Shown in pieces: positions 23,737 to 31,295 of a DNA stretch of 32,408 nt. The stretch is from positions 3,564 through 35,971 of the forward strand of contig MGJI01000022.1 of the NCBI GenBank assembly GCA_001794195.1, written 5' to 3'. Numbering within the stretch: position 1 is the stretch's first letter; every line of letters begins with the position of its first letter. The position numbers were made by a program, and so were the translations under genes. A model generated the notes under the pieces. That model worked only from the letters and a program-made list of their open reading frames with translations, was not told the DNA's origin and did not search any database. The stretch is from Candidatus Yanofskybacteria bacterium RIFCSPHIGHO2_01_FULL_44_17 (GTDB lineage: Bacteria; Patescibacteriota; Minisyncoccia; 2-02-FULL-40-12; IGHO2-01-FULL-4-A).

Positions 23737-24222
23737 TTACCAAAGCATAGTAACCGTAAGAACAGCGTGTGTAATCTCATTTGTAGCGCCGGCAGAGCTA
23801 AGTGATAAAACAAATGTATTATTGTTTGAAGGATTTAGTAGAGCTATTAGATAGCCTCCGGTCGACCATGCTACCCGATCCCAGCTGTCGCGTGGTTCAT
23901 TAGGATAGGCGGTACCGTGTGTAGTATTCGTAGCAGAATCATATACGAATGTATCGTGCGCGACCAAACCGGTTGAAGTTACCCTTCCTCCTGGTCCGGA
24001 TATATTAGAAAAACTAGCCATAACAAACACTGGCTCGTTACTTACAGGTAACGGTATGACTGTATCTACCGCAGAGTTCAATATGAAGGTCCGTTTTTGG
24101 CGATGGCTTCCAACATTATCAGAATTTCCTTGGGCAAAGGCAACGTTTTTGTTGGAAAATTGAAGTAATCCTATTAATAGTACCGCTAGAAAAAACAAGA
24201 TAATTGAAAGTTTTTTTCTCAT
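23737..24222 (-). CDS. Secreted protein of unknown function
   Basis: A 161-aa protein with a clear signal peptide: basic MRKK, hydrophobic core to about residue 22, likely cleavage near AFAQ (about 31). The mature part is rich in Ser, Thr, Asn, Gly and Val and looks all-beta. No known domain is recognised. A strong AAGGAG precedes the ATG and a terminator follows, so it is a single-gene unit. Probably exported or surface-attached through the Sec system. Confidence 0.75.
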   Translation of the reverse strand: MRKKLSIILFFLAVLLIGLLQFSNKNVAFAQGNSDNVGSHRQKRTFILNSAVDTVIPLPVSNEPVFVMASFSNISGPGGRVTSTGLVAHDTFVYDSATNTTHGTAYPNEPRDSWDRVAWSTGGYLIALLNPSNNNTFVLSLSSAGATNEITHAVLTVTMLW

Positions 24223-24358
24223 TTCTTCTCCTTGTTCTTATTTTAAATGACCAGCAAATCTGAAAGACCTTGTAATATAAAGCCTTCCAGCGTTAATATC
24301 CTAGCAAATCTTCGTAAATTGATCAGGCCCTACTTTATATGATTCCACCAAAATCGCG

Positions 24359-25720
24359 TTACTTATTACACCTTAATTCTTCTTCGGCCTTTTTAATTAA
24401 TTCGTTGGATTCAGTTATAAGTTGTATGCCTTCGCTCCGTCTACTGTTAACAAGATAGTATAAGCCCAAATTATAATTAGCATTTATGCTTTTTGGAGAA
24501 TCTTTGGCCATGCTAGTAACTAATACTTCCTCGTTTAACCAAATGCGATTACGCTTTACGATCGTTGTTCCATAAATCAATAATAGTGCCGCTAACAAAA
24601 TATAAATTAATGGCCTGTATCTTTTTGATAATAAATAATTAATCCCAAAAGCTACTATAATAACAAGCCCAGCTGATGCGGCGTAAACCAGTCGATCGGC
24701 CATAATTGTCCCGATCGGGAAAATTAAGTTTGAAATCGGAAAATATACTGCCACAAAAAAGGCTGCGCCAAATGCCAGCGGTCCTCCACAGCTTTTGCGT
24801 CTAAAAATTAGGCAAATCATGGCTAATATTAACATCAAGCCCACCAACATCACCAAATCTAATGGGGAAGTAATGGGTACTGTCTGGGCATAGGCGTAAT
24901 CGGCCGATAAGTGAAGTGGAAAAAATATTTTCCATATATACACTGCCGCCAACTTAAGCGAAGTAAGTATTCGAGTTGACTGACAAACCGTGATAAGGGG
25001 GTTAGCAATGAGTCCGTTATCATTGGCCAGAAAGTTATTGCCCAGAGCAGCCCACCTTAAAACTATGTAGGCGACTCCGGAAACCATGAAAGGAACTATT
25101 TTTTTAAACCAACTCGCAAAATTATATTTTTCCGTAGCGAATAGCCAAAAGATAATAAACGGGAATATTCCTATCGCAACCTCTTTAGATAAAACCGCCA
25201 AAAGGAAAGCAAGCCCGGAAAGCCAATACTTTTTCAAATAAAAAGCCAATAAGATTAGCAGGCCAAAGAAAAGGGCTAACAAATCAGAACGGCCAGAGAT
25301 GTAAGTTACTGCCTCGACATGAATTGGCAAAAACAAAAACAAGCCATATGAAATATAAGCCAGCCGCCTAGATTTAAAAACTCGGATTACGAGAATAAAC
25401 AAAAGCCAGGTATTTAGGGAGTGGATCAATATATTTACAACGTGAAACAGGGTCGGCTTATCGCTTACGGCAAGATTGAGAACATAAGATATCTGGGTCA
25501 GCGGTCGATATAGCCCGGTAGTAGATTGCCACAGATAATACGGTCTTAAAAATTCCATGGGTATGGTCCCCATGCTTCTCTCCTGTGGGCTTGGGAAAAT
25601 TGCCCGACCATCATCCAATATAAAACTTCCTCCGATGCCGTTGCCGAATAATAAAAAAGTTAGGGCAACGGTAGCTAAAAGAGTGGGTATTTCAAACTTT
25701 TTTAGTTTTGCTGACCACAT
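24359..25720 (-). CDS. Multi-helix membrane glycosyltransferase, TMTC/GT39-like
   Basis: A 453-aa protein with about ten membrane helices. Features of TMTC/PMT-type GT-C transferases, which take sugar from a polyprenyl-phosphate donor: an acidic pair in the first outer loop (SFILDDGRAI), LYRPLTQISYVLN, HVEAVTYISGRSDLLALFF, and LSKEVAIGIFPFI. The C-terminal 55 residues (INANYNLGLYYLVNSRRSEGI) look like a single TPR unit, as in TMTC proteins, which carry many. It may glycosylate exported proteins. Neighbouring secreted and nuclease genes give no specific hint. Confidence 0.75.
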   Translation of the reverse strand: MWSAKLKKFEIPTLLATVALTFLLFGNGIGGSFILDDGRAIFPSPQERSMGTIPMEFLRPYYLWQSTTGLYRPLTQISYVLNLAVSDKPTLFHVVNILIHSLNTWLLFILVIRVFKSRRLAYISYGLFLFLPIHVEAVTYISGRSDLLALFFGLLILLAFYLKKYWLSGLAFLLAVLSKEVAIGIFPFIIFWLFATEKYNFASWFKKIVPFMVSGVAYIVLRWAALGNNFLANDNGLIANPLITVCQSTRILTSLKLAAVYIWKIFFPLHLSADYAYAQTVPITSPLDLVMLVGLMLILAMICLIFRRKSCGGPLAFGAAFFVAVYFPISNLIFPIGTIMADRLVYAASAGLVIIVAFGINYLLSKRYRPLIYILLAALLLIYGTTIVKRNRIWLNEEVLVTSMAKDSPKSINANYNLGLYYLVNSRRSEGIQLITESNELIKKAEEELRCNK

Positions 25721-25752
25721 AAACTTATTGCCCGAACAACTGTCTTTCGTTA

Positions 25753-27207
25753 TTATTCTGGCAGTTTCTCCCTCGAAACCCTGGGCTTCTGCTTATCCAA
25801 CCACTCCTTTATGAAAAGCGTGGCGCGGACGTCGTCTTCGTTGTATTTGACGATTTTGTTCATGATTTTTTGATCGCCGGTTTTGAGCCAGTCGTTATAC
25901 CAAACAACAGACTCGGCTCCGCCGGCGTCCTCCGCCTCCCACTTGAATCCAAGATATTTAGCCACATCTTTGAGACTGTAGAAATATATGGGCAAAACCG
26001 CAGCCTCAATGAATTTCCAATGCAAATCAATGGTATTATTCTTGAACTTATCGTCAAGTGCTATCGAAATGCCGTATTTGTTGCCCAGCCGCCTGAAAAC
26101 CTCTCTTTCATAATATGAGTAGTGATAAATTACAAAATTTTCCAAAGACTCAAGGAAATCCAAAAACTCCCGCCAAACCCTGGCTTCATCTTCTTTATCT
26201 TTGGCCCAAAAATACTTATATTCCGCTTCTTTCCCCGGCTTCTTAATAATCATCCCCAGTAAGTAATCAATGCCATCGGTAGGATCAGACTCAATATCAA
26301 AATATATTTCATTCTTAACTTCAGGAAATTCGCTTTTCTTGAGAATCCTCGGCTCATTAGAAATCAAAACTTGCGCCTGATTATAAAAACGTAAAATCTT
26401 ATCAAACGGCCAATCCTCAAGTCGGTAGCGCAGATTATCAAGATCGGCAGACGCAAGATCCTTAACCGTATGAATGCCCAGATCGTAAAATCTACGCTGA
26501 TCATTCTGGCTCAGTTTATAGACGAGCGAAATATCATCACATTCTTTAGCCTCTTCGGTACAAAGCGAATACCACGGGGACTGCTTGCAGCCGCTCTTGA
26601 GAAACGGGGGCGGCTTTTCGCCAGCCAACACCTGTTCAATCCTATCTTTTGTAAGATGGAAATAGTCAAGAAAGTCATCCACCATAAAAGATCTTTCCTC
26701 GCCATCGGAATTGATTATATAAGCATCTCGCGGCAAAACGCCCTGTAACCGTTCAAGAATTAAACTATAAAAAACTAACTGAAACTTATATTCATCCCTT
26801 ATTTCTTTACCAGTTTTTATGTCGTAGACAACGTAGTAGTGATCGCCGAAGTTAGACTTCATTCCCTTCTCAACCGGTCTTGCCTCAAGCAGGTCGGGAA
26901 TACCAACCCAATTTTGGTCCATTAAAACGCCATGATAGATATTCTTGCCCTGTTTCATCATTTCCATCGTTGTCAGGAAGGCTTCATCGAGATCGCGCAT
27001 AAGTTCCGGCTTAATCTCCTCAAACTTGCGGCCCTTGATCATTTCACGCTCATGCTTGAGTCCACCCTTATGTATCATCTGGATCAACGGCGGTATCTCG
27101 CCCTTCTTTGTCTGGTCGCCATAGATGTCATACCAAATCCAATGTGGACACTGGAAAAATTTATAAAAATGCTCCCCTGTTAATTTTGGTTTTTTATTTT
27201 CTGGCAT
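25753..27207 (-). CDS. TM0106-type nuclease: Cas4-like RecB domain plus DEDD exonuclease domain
   Basis: A 484-aa two-domain nuclease (numbering follows the 486-aa track ORF). The N-terminal half has PD-(D/E)XK motifs: GIPD (D107), YDIKT (D131, K133) and QLVFY (Q145, Y149). Four cysteines (C22, C209, C218, C225) are placed as in Cas4 proteins that hold an Fe-S cluster. After a helical linker the C-terminal half starts with YFDIESD (D306, E308) and ends with YNEDDVRAT, typical of a DnaQ/RNase H-like 3'-5' exonuclease. The track begins at TTG; the ATG is at 27207. A palindrome matching the one before the Cas2-like gene lies about 64 bp upstream. Role likely in DNA processing or defence; not proven. 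Confidence 0.85.
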   Translation of the reverse strand: MPENKKPKLTGEHFYKFFQCPHWIWYDIYGDQTKKGEIPPLIQMIHKGGLKHEREMIKGRKFEEIKPELMRDLDEAFLTTMEMMKQGKNIYHGVLMDQNWVGIPDLLEARPVEKGMKSNFGDHYYVVYDIKTGKEIRDEYKFQLVFYSLILERLQGVLPRDAYIINSDGEERSFMVDDFLDYFHLTKDRIEQVLAGEKPPPFLKSGCKQSPWYSLCTEEAKECDDISLVYKLSQNDQRRFYDLGIHTVKDLASADLDNLRYRLEDWPFDKILRFYNQAQVLISNEPRILKKSEFPEVKNEIYFDIESDPTDGIDYLLGMIIKKPGKEAEYKYFWAKDKEDEARVWREFLDFLESLENFVIYHYSYYEREVFRRLGNKYGISIALDDKFKNNTIDLHWKFIEAAVLPIYFYSLKDVAKYLGFKWEAEDAGGAESVVWYNDWLKTGDQKIMNKIVKYNEDDVRATLFIKEWLDKQKPRVSREKLPE

Positions 27208-27270
27208 AAGCAATAGTTGATATGACCTCAGTATATAATTAATTCTGCCGAAAAGCTAATAACTAATTTT

Positions 27271-27306
27271 TGTCGCTCCTAGATACGATCGTATTTAAAA
27301 GCGACA
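27271..27306. promoter_or_regulatory. Palindromic operator-like site 2
   Basis: A 36-bp imperfect palindrome with a perfect 12-bp core ATACGATCGTAT and perfect outer arms TGTCGCT/AGCGACA. It lies between the Cas2-like stop and the TM0106-type nuclease start, upstream of a possible TATACT -10. Its halves align without gaps to site 1. Confidence 0.8.
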
Positions 27307-27825
27307 TTAGCTAAAATATCTTTTGACAGCTGCCTCTCTCCCGCCCAAAGACTCCGCGACAACAACACAGACGTACTTACTAATCGCCAATAACCTTACC
27401 AACTCTTCAATGTCTTTCTCACAGGCATAACAAGTTACATAAACACTCTTTTGCAGTTGGTAGCATTCCCACTCATTCAGTTTGCTGCGAAGTAAGTCTC
27501 TGGCAGCCCTCTTTTCTTCCGGAATATCAAAAATAATTACGCGCCACCGACCGTCACGTTTTTTATTTTCTATTTTAAGTTCCTCCAGTTTGGCAAAATT
27601 GATATATTTATATCCCTTCTCCGTAATAACTGCTTCGACCCCATTTGAATACTTGATAAAACCACGTCGCTTTAGTGCGTAAAGTTTGCGACTAAGAACA
27701 GTTTTATTCGGAAAAAGTTTAGATCTTATTAGGTTTTGCTTAAATGTACTTTTAGGCAAACCACCATAAAGTCGGCGTTCAATGGCATCAAGAATACCGT
27801 AATTTGGATATTTGCTGTACCTCAT
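27307..27825 (-). CDS. PaaX-like regulator with Cas2-like C-terminal domain
   Basis: A 172-aa protein. Residues 1-85 form a winged helix (LSRKLYALKRRGFIKY, then VITEKGYKYI). Residues about 93-172 have the Cas2/PaaX ferredoxin-like fold: WRVIIFDIPEEKRAARDLLRSKL, then YQLQKSVYVTCYACEKDIEEL. The Asp in FDIPE is where Cas2 nucleases have their metal-binding Asp. PaaX-family proteins are dimeric repressors, and the dimer symmetry suits the perfect palindrome 12 nt upstream of the ATG, so it is probably self-regulated. It is flanked by two Cas4-like nucleases; no cas1 or CRISPR array is seen. Confidence 0.8.
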   Translation of the reverse strand: MRYSKYPNYGILDAIERRLYGGLPKSTFKQNLIRSKLFPNKTVLSRKLYALKRRGFIKYSNGVEAVITEKGYKYINFAKLEELKIENKKRDGRWRVIIFDIPEEKRAARDLLRSKLNEWECYQLQKSVYVTCYACEKDIEELVRLLAISKYVCVVVAESLGGREAAVKRYFS

Positions 27826-27836
27826 TAAATCTCACG

Positions 27837-27878
27837 ATTTGTCGTCTTTAAATACGATCGTATTTAAAGACGACAAAT
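27837..27878. promoter_or_regulatory. Perfect 42-bp palindrome (operator-like site 1)
   Basis: Perfectly self-complementary with no spacer; centre AAATACGATCGTATTT, outer arms TTTGTCGTC/GACGACAAA. It sits 11 bp before the Cas2-like ATG. Site 2 repeats the same 36-bp layout. Most likely an operator for the PaaX-like dimer; a cruciform or processing site for the nearby nucleases is possible. Confidence 0.85.
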
Positions 27879-27913
27879 AATTTAAATTATCCCACACCGC
27901 CTAACCCAAATCG

Positions 27914-28612
27914 TCACTCATTACGATGGCTGGCCCAAGCACAATGCTGGCACTCTGCGCCTGACTGTGGTGGGGTATCTGAACGGGCTAATTGAACGGC
28001 ATTGGCAAATAGATCGTGAATATAAGTCGGGTCGGTTGTTACCTCGCGAATTATACCTCGAAATGGCAAACGACCCCTAAAACCATCGGTTTTATCTACC
28101 TGATAAAAAACAAAAAAGGCCTTGCCTGCAATTTTATAACCGGACTTATCCAGTATGTGAGTATAGGTATCCATCTGCATTTGATAATCATCATAAACTG
28201 AAATTTCTTTGGCACCAGATGACTTATAATCAATCACCGCAAGCGAGCCATCATTGAACTCCAGCATATCATCAACCGCACCGAACAATGTCGCGTCGAG
28301 TTCTTCGTCGTGATATTTAAGGCCTTCGAAATTATTGCGCCATTTCTGAAGTTGGACGTGATCAGGATAAAGATGCGCCTCAGACATGCCATCGTGATCA
28401 ACTAAGACAGGATGCATCTCTCCCCTTTCACGGTACCCATCAAACTCCGCCTTCAGCAATTGGTCTACTGCGATTGATAATGTATAAGGATAGCCCTGGG
28501 GACGGCCAATACCTTGGTGCTTATACATCCAAAAACAACGAGGGCATTCCTTCATAAGCTGAATATTCGCGCGCGATATTTTTAACGGTTTTGAGGTACG
28601 TACTATTGACAT
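27914..28612 (-). CDS. Cas4-like PD-(D/E)XK nuclease
   Basis: A 232-aa single-domain nuclease. Cysteine pairs CPRC (C23, C26) and CQHC (C221, C224) at the two ends could hold an Fe-S cluster as in Cas4/AddB. The catalytic core shows GAVDD (D114), VIDYKS (D128, K130) and QMDTY (Q146, Y150), matching the RecB motifs. Likely an exonuclease on DNA ends. Its start codon lies inside the spacer region of a strong opposite-strand promoter for a candidate RNA; a TATATA box ends 4 nt before the ATG, so it too may be leaderless. It lies upstream of the Cas2-like gene. Confidence 0.82.
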   Translation of the reverse strand: MSIVRTSKPLKISRANIQLMKECPRCFWMYKHQGIGRPQGYPYTLSIAVDQLLKAEFDGYRERGEMHPVLVDHDGMSEAHLYPDHVQLQKWRNNFEGLKYHDEELDATLFGAVDDMLEFNDGSLAVIDYKSSGAKEISVYDDYQMQMDTYTHILDKSGYKIAGKAFFVFYQVDKTDGFRGRLPFRGIIREVTTDPTYIHDLFANAVQLARSDTPPQSGAECQHCAWASHRNE

Positions 28613-28634
28613 TGGTTATATAATTTGCTATAAT
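28606..28634 (+). promoter_or_regulatory. Exact consensus sigma-70 promoter
   Basis: TTGACA (28606-28611), 17-bp spacer, TATAAT (28629-28634), predicting a start near 28641. Full 6+6 matches are rare and usual for stable RNA genes. It overlaps the start of the divergent Cas4-like gene. Confidence 0.85.
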
Positions 28635-28640
28635 TAATAG

Positions 28641-28736
28641 TACGTTGAGAGCAACCATCGGGCTAGCCGAAATGGCCGAAGTGGTTGGGGAGGGCAATCG
28701 AGCAATCGGCACCCCTCCGCCTCAGCGTTTTTATTT
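28641..28736 (+). ncRNA. Candidate structured small RNA, unknown family
   Basis: Downstream of the consensus promoter is a ~95-nt sequence with a closing stem CGTTGAG (28643-28649) with CTCAGCG (28721-28727, one G-U), then TTTTTATTT as a terminator tail. Inside, AACCATCGG pairs with CCGA-AG-TGGTT, and GGAGGG pairs with CCCTCC, giving a likely three-way junction. I see no match to SRP RNA, 6S, tmRNA or RNase P. The stretch GGCCGAAGTGGTTG looks like a tRNA-Ser D-arm but no cloverleaf forms. The 71-aa ORF overlapping it is not convincing. Confidence 0.6.
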
Positions 28737-28757
28737 CCTTAAAACTAATTCTATTTT

Positions 28758-29435
28758 CTATTTACTAATTTCTATTTTATTTACTGCATCCCCTTGTTTA
28801 ATTTTCAACACCACATCCATACCCTTCACCACCTTGCCGAAAACCGTGTGCTTGCCGTAGAGATGCTGCTGCGGCTTGGTGGTAACAATGAAGAACTGGC
28901 TGCCGTTGGTATTCGGTCCAGCATTGGCCATGGCTATATAGCCCGGATCCACCGGTAGCGACTTGAGGGAACTACTGTACTTGTAACCCTGCGCTTCATA
29001 TTGGGCGATGAGTTCGTCTGTGGCACCAAGTGATTTTAAATTAATCTCATCTTCAAACTGATAACCGGGTCCGCCAGTACCTACGCGAGGATCGTCGGTT
29101 TTAGATAATGGGTCACCGCCCTGGATCATGAAATCATCAATAACTCGATGAAATTTAGTTCCATCATAAAAACCAGCCTCAGCCAGCTTAACAAAGTTAG
29201 CTACGGTCTTAGGGGCAACCTCTGAATAAAGCTCCAGTTCAATATCACCGCGAGCAGTTTCCATCGTGACCTTAACTATATCCGGCATAGTTTCTTGAGA
29301 ATTAACGGTGGCCACAGGAGTCGGAGATGATTCAGGAGTTTTATCTAAAGCAGAATTATTTCTCTGCTGAAAATAAAAATAACCGCCGAAACCTATAACC
29401 AACGCAATAAAAGTTAGAATTAAAATCTTAAGCAT
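28758..29435 (-). CDS. Membrane-anchored cyclophilin-type peptidyl-prolyl isomerase
   Basis: A 225-aa protein with an N-terminal membrane anchor (about 3-22), a Ser/Pro/Thr linker, then a cyclophilin domain that speeds proline isomerisation in folding proteins. Motifs: [15 protein letters not shown] (catalytic Arg), [19 protein letters not shown] and [13 protein letters not shown]. An insertion between the GGD and AMAN parts ([22 protein letters not shown]) is longer than in minimal cyclophilins. The active domain should face outside the cytoplasm. It begins 4 nt after the previous gene and closes a five-gene operon. Confidence 0.93.
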   Translation of the reverse strand: MLKILILTFIALVIGFGGYFYFQQRNNSALDKTPESSPTPVATVNSQETMPDIVKVTMETARGDIELELYSEVAPKTVANFVKLAEAGFYDGTKFHRVIDDFMIQGGDPLSKTDDPRVGTGGPGYQFEDEINLKSLGATDELIAQYEAQGYKYSSSLKSLPVDPGYIAMANAGPNTNGSQFFIVTTKPQQHLYGKHTVFGKVVKGMDVVLKIKQGDAVNKIEISK

Positions 29436-29439
29436 AAAA

Positions 29440-29814
29440 CTACTCTAGCAAATTATCTAGTTCTTGCAAAACATCATCGGGTATTTGAATCGGCCTACCT
29501 GCCGGGCTGATCCCAGGATAACGCCAAGCAGAAATTATTCTTACTGCCGGGATCTGGAATTTAGAATTTATGGTTTGGCTGCGTAAATTTTGATCTATCT
29601 GCTGATACATAACCCAGACCTCCTGGGGTTTTTTCTTATTGCTGGTCGGCTGCATAACGGCAACTGTTCTCTCGGCCACGCCGTCTTCTTTACGCTTGGG
29701 AAACCTGACTATTCTTTTAATCAAGCCCTCCGATATTCCATAATAAACCATCTTGCCTTTCACGTGATTAGTCCAGCGATACTTGTCATCATTTTTAGGA
29801 GGCTTGAACTGCAT
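29440..29814 (-). CDS. Small protein, possibly DUF4258/toxin-fold-like
   Basis: A 124-aa protein with [26 protein letters not shown], which resembles the W..H...K....gIs...I...v pattern of DUF4258/BrnT-like small proteins (RelE-like fold). The resemblance is loose. No antitoxin is adjacent. It overlaps the preceding fusion gene by 20 nt and is followed 4 nt later by the cyclophilin, so it is translated from the same operon. A heptamer repeat encodes TINSKFQIP in its middle. Confidence 0.55.
   Translation of the reverse strand: MQFKPPKNDDKYRWTNHVKGKMVYYGISEGLIKRIVRFPKRKEDGVAERTVAVMQPTSNKKKPQEVWVMYQQIDQNLRSQTINSKFQIPAVRIISAWRYPGISPAGRPIQIPDDVLQELDNLLE
29554..29578. repeat. Heptamer repeat inside the 29440 gene
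   Basis: Degenerate units CTGGAAT, TTAGAAT, TTATGGT, TTGG. They encode NSKFQI, nearly the same peptide as the secD insertion (NSKLKIQNSKF). Confidence 0.6.
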
Positions 29815-30733
29815 GTTTGTTTTTTAGATAAAGCTCCAATGTGTGTCTAGCGTTTGGCTCTATGTCTAGGTCGCGCAAGGCTGCATCAGCCGGCATCCAG
29901 TCATAGCCTTCGGCTTCATCGTTTAGCTTGGCCCTCTTGCTACCGACACGAACAATTTTATCAACAAAAATATGATTGGTGCCGGATATATAGTAGCCGG
30001 ATTTTTTTATTTGATCAAAAGTACAAATATGGTCGCCCACCCTGGCGGCCAAACCAGTCTCTTCTTTTATCTCTCTGAGCAGGGCATGATCAAGACGTTC
30101 GTTGCGCCTTAACTTACCACCAATTATTGAATATCGCCCGCCCCACTTGTGGGTTTTTACAAGTAAAACCTGTTTCTCATGACCGCGCCTGGGAACATAT
30201 TCTATAATCCCGCCCACGGCAATAACCGAGCCCGGAACCATCAGGCTTTCCCACAGCCGGTGTATGGCTGACTCGCTGCGCTTAACCTGCGGCAATGGCA
30301 AGCACCCTTTAGCCTTAATAAACTCAATTAGAAGTTCAGGTTTCCATATAGAATTTTGGTGAACGTATGCCGGATGGTCTTGCGGTTTCTCCATAAAGAA
30401 GCATCTCGTATTTGAAATTTGAGCAATACCCAGTTCGTAAGAGACGCTTCTGCCAATGTAGCCTTCCGGATTAACAAAATAGCTAAAGCCATTTTCGCCA
30501 AGACGCTTGAGATTTCTCAAATACAAAAGCTCAATCATCCTCGGATCTTTTTCGGTGTCGCTTTCCAACATAGCAAACCCTCCATTACTGTTGGTTATAT
30601 CGGAAAACTCAGGCGCTATAACCTCAATTCCGGCAGCACTAAAAAGCCTGTGTGTTTTCTTTATTTCTTCAAAGTGTTTGCCAAAACTTCCATGCAAAAC
30701 ACATCTGAATTTTGGGTTTAATTCGGTACGCAT
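29795..30733 (-). CDS. Fusion: deoxyribosyltransferase-like domain plus Nudix hydrolase
   Basis: A 312-aa two-domain protein. Residues about 10-140 form a deoxyribosyltransferase-like Rossmann domain (CVLHGSFGKH, EVIAPEF, then GFSYFVNPEGYIGRSVSYELGIA with the likely catalytic Glu at 100). Residues about 168-305 are Nudix, with an exact box G206-x5-E212-x7-R220-E-I-x-E-E-x-G-L. The same two domains exist as separate adjacent genes at 15470-16933. The first could cut a base from a nucleoside or nucleotide and the second a pyrophosphate bond, so the likely substrate is a nucleotide derivative. Start is 4 nt after the DisA_N-like gene. Confidence 0.83.
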   Translation of the reverse strand: MRTELNPKFRCVLHGSFGKHFEEIKKTHRLFSAAGIEVIAPEFSDITNSNGGFAMLESDTEKDPRMIELLYLRNLKRLGENGFSYFVNPEGYIGRSVSYELGIAQISNTRCFFMEKPQDHPAYVHQNSIWKPELLIEFIKAKGCLPLPQVKRSESAIHRLWESLMVPGSVIAVGGIIEYVPRRGHEKQVLLVKTHKWGGRYSIIGGKLRRNERLDHALLREIKEETGLAARVGDHICTFDQIKKSGYYISGTNHIFVDKIVRVGSKRAKLNDEAEGYDWMPADAALRDLDIEPNARHTLELYLKNKHAVQAS

Positions 30734-30737
30734 ATGG

Positions 30738-31295
30738 CTACCCGAGAGAATACACTATTCTGCCGTTTTCGAAAACATGGAAGGAGTTGGTCTCTTCGGA
30801 AACCGTAAAAACGGTCGTGTCTTTAAAAACATGCGAAGATGTGATGGCAAAAAGGTGTCGAGAATGAACCTTCTGTGAAAAACCGAATTGTTCAGACAGA
30901 TCAGCGAATTTGCCGGGGTTAACCCGTTCTGCCACAGATCGCGGCCTTAAGCCCTCCAGGATTACACCAGAGTGCACCACTTCACCATTGCCATCTATTA
31001 ATATCGCGCCGTCGAAGCCAACCGTGGACTCAACCTCGCGGTACCAATCGGCGTGGTTTTCGATATCGGCGACATTGATATGATGCTTAACAAAAATATC
31101 CTGAGTGCTGTCAGAAATATCGGTATAATCCTGCCATTGATCATGCCAACCCAGCACAATAAAAAGACCAAAGTTTTTCTGATTTTTCATCAAATTTAAA
31201 ACCAACTCAGCGGTTTTCATTTTCAAAGAAATTGGCAAATTAACCGCCGACTTCTTAAAAATTTCTATTAATTCAAAAATTGCTTTTTCCGTCAT
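30738..31295 (-). CDS. DisA_N/diadenylate-cyclase-like protein with altered RHR motif
   Basis: A 185-aa protein whose second half matches the DAC (DisA_N) domain that makes cyclic di-AMP from ATP. DGAILIDGNGEVVHSGVIL carries the DGA motif (95-97), and TVFTVSEETNSFHVFENGRIVY matches the VSEE strand pair (165-168). The usual G-T-R-H-R motif reads H-S-R-H-L (144-148), so the last Arg is lost and cyclase activity is uncertain. The N-terminal 90 residues (KNFGLFIVLGWHDQW) belong to the same fold or a linked domain. ATG overlaps the preceding stop by 1 nt. Alternatives: a nucleotide sensor, or a synthase of another product. Confidence 0.65.
   Translation of the reverse strand: MTEKAIFELIEIFKKSAVNLPISLKMKTAELVLNLMKNQKNFGLFIVLGWHDQWQDYTDISDSTQDIFVKHHINVADIENHADWYREVESTVGFDGAILIDGNGEVVHSGVILEGLRPRSVAERVNPGKFADLSEQFGFSQKVHSRHLFAITSSHVFKDTTVFTVSEETNSFHVFENGRIVYSLG

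Noticed and set aside
27307-27825. Genuine CRISPR Cas2
   Set aside because: It carries an N-terminal winged helix, and no cas1 or repeat array is visible; PaaX-like regulator fits better.
28641-28736. tRNA-Ser or SRP RNA
   Set aside because: A D-arm-like stretch is present but there is no acceptor pairing, anticodon arm or T-arm of a tRNA, and no SRP domain IV GGAA loop context.
28645-28860. 71-aa ORF over the candidate RNA
   Set aside because: It overlaps the folded RNA and the end of the cyclophilin gene; no ribosome site.
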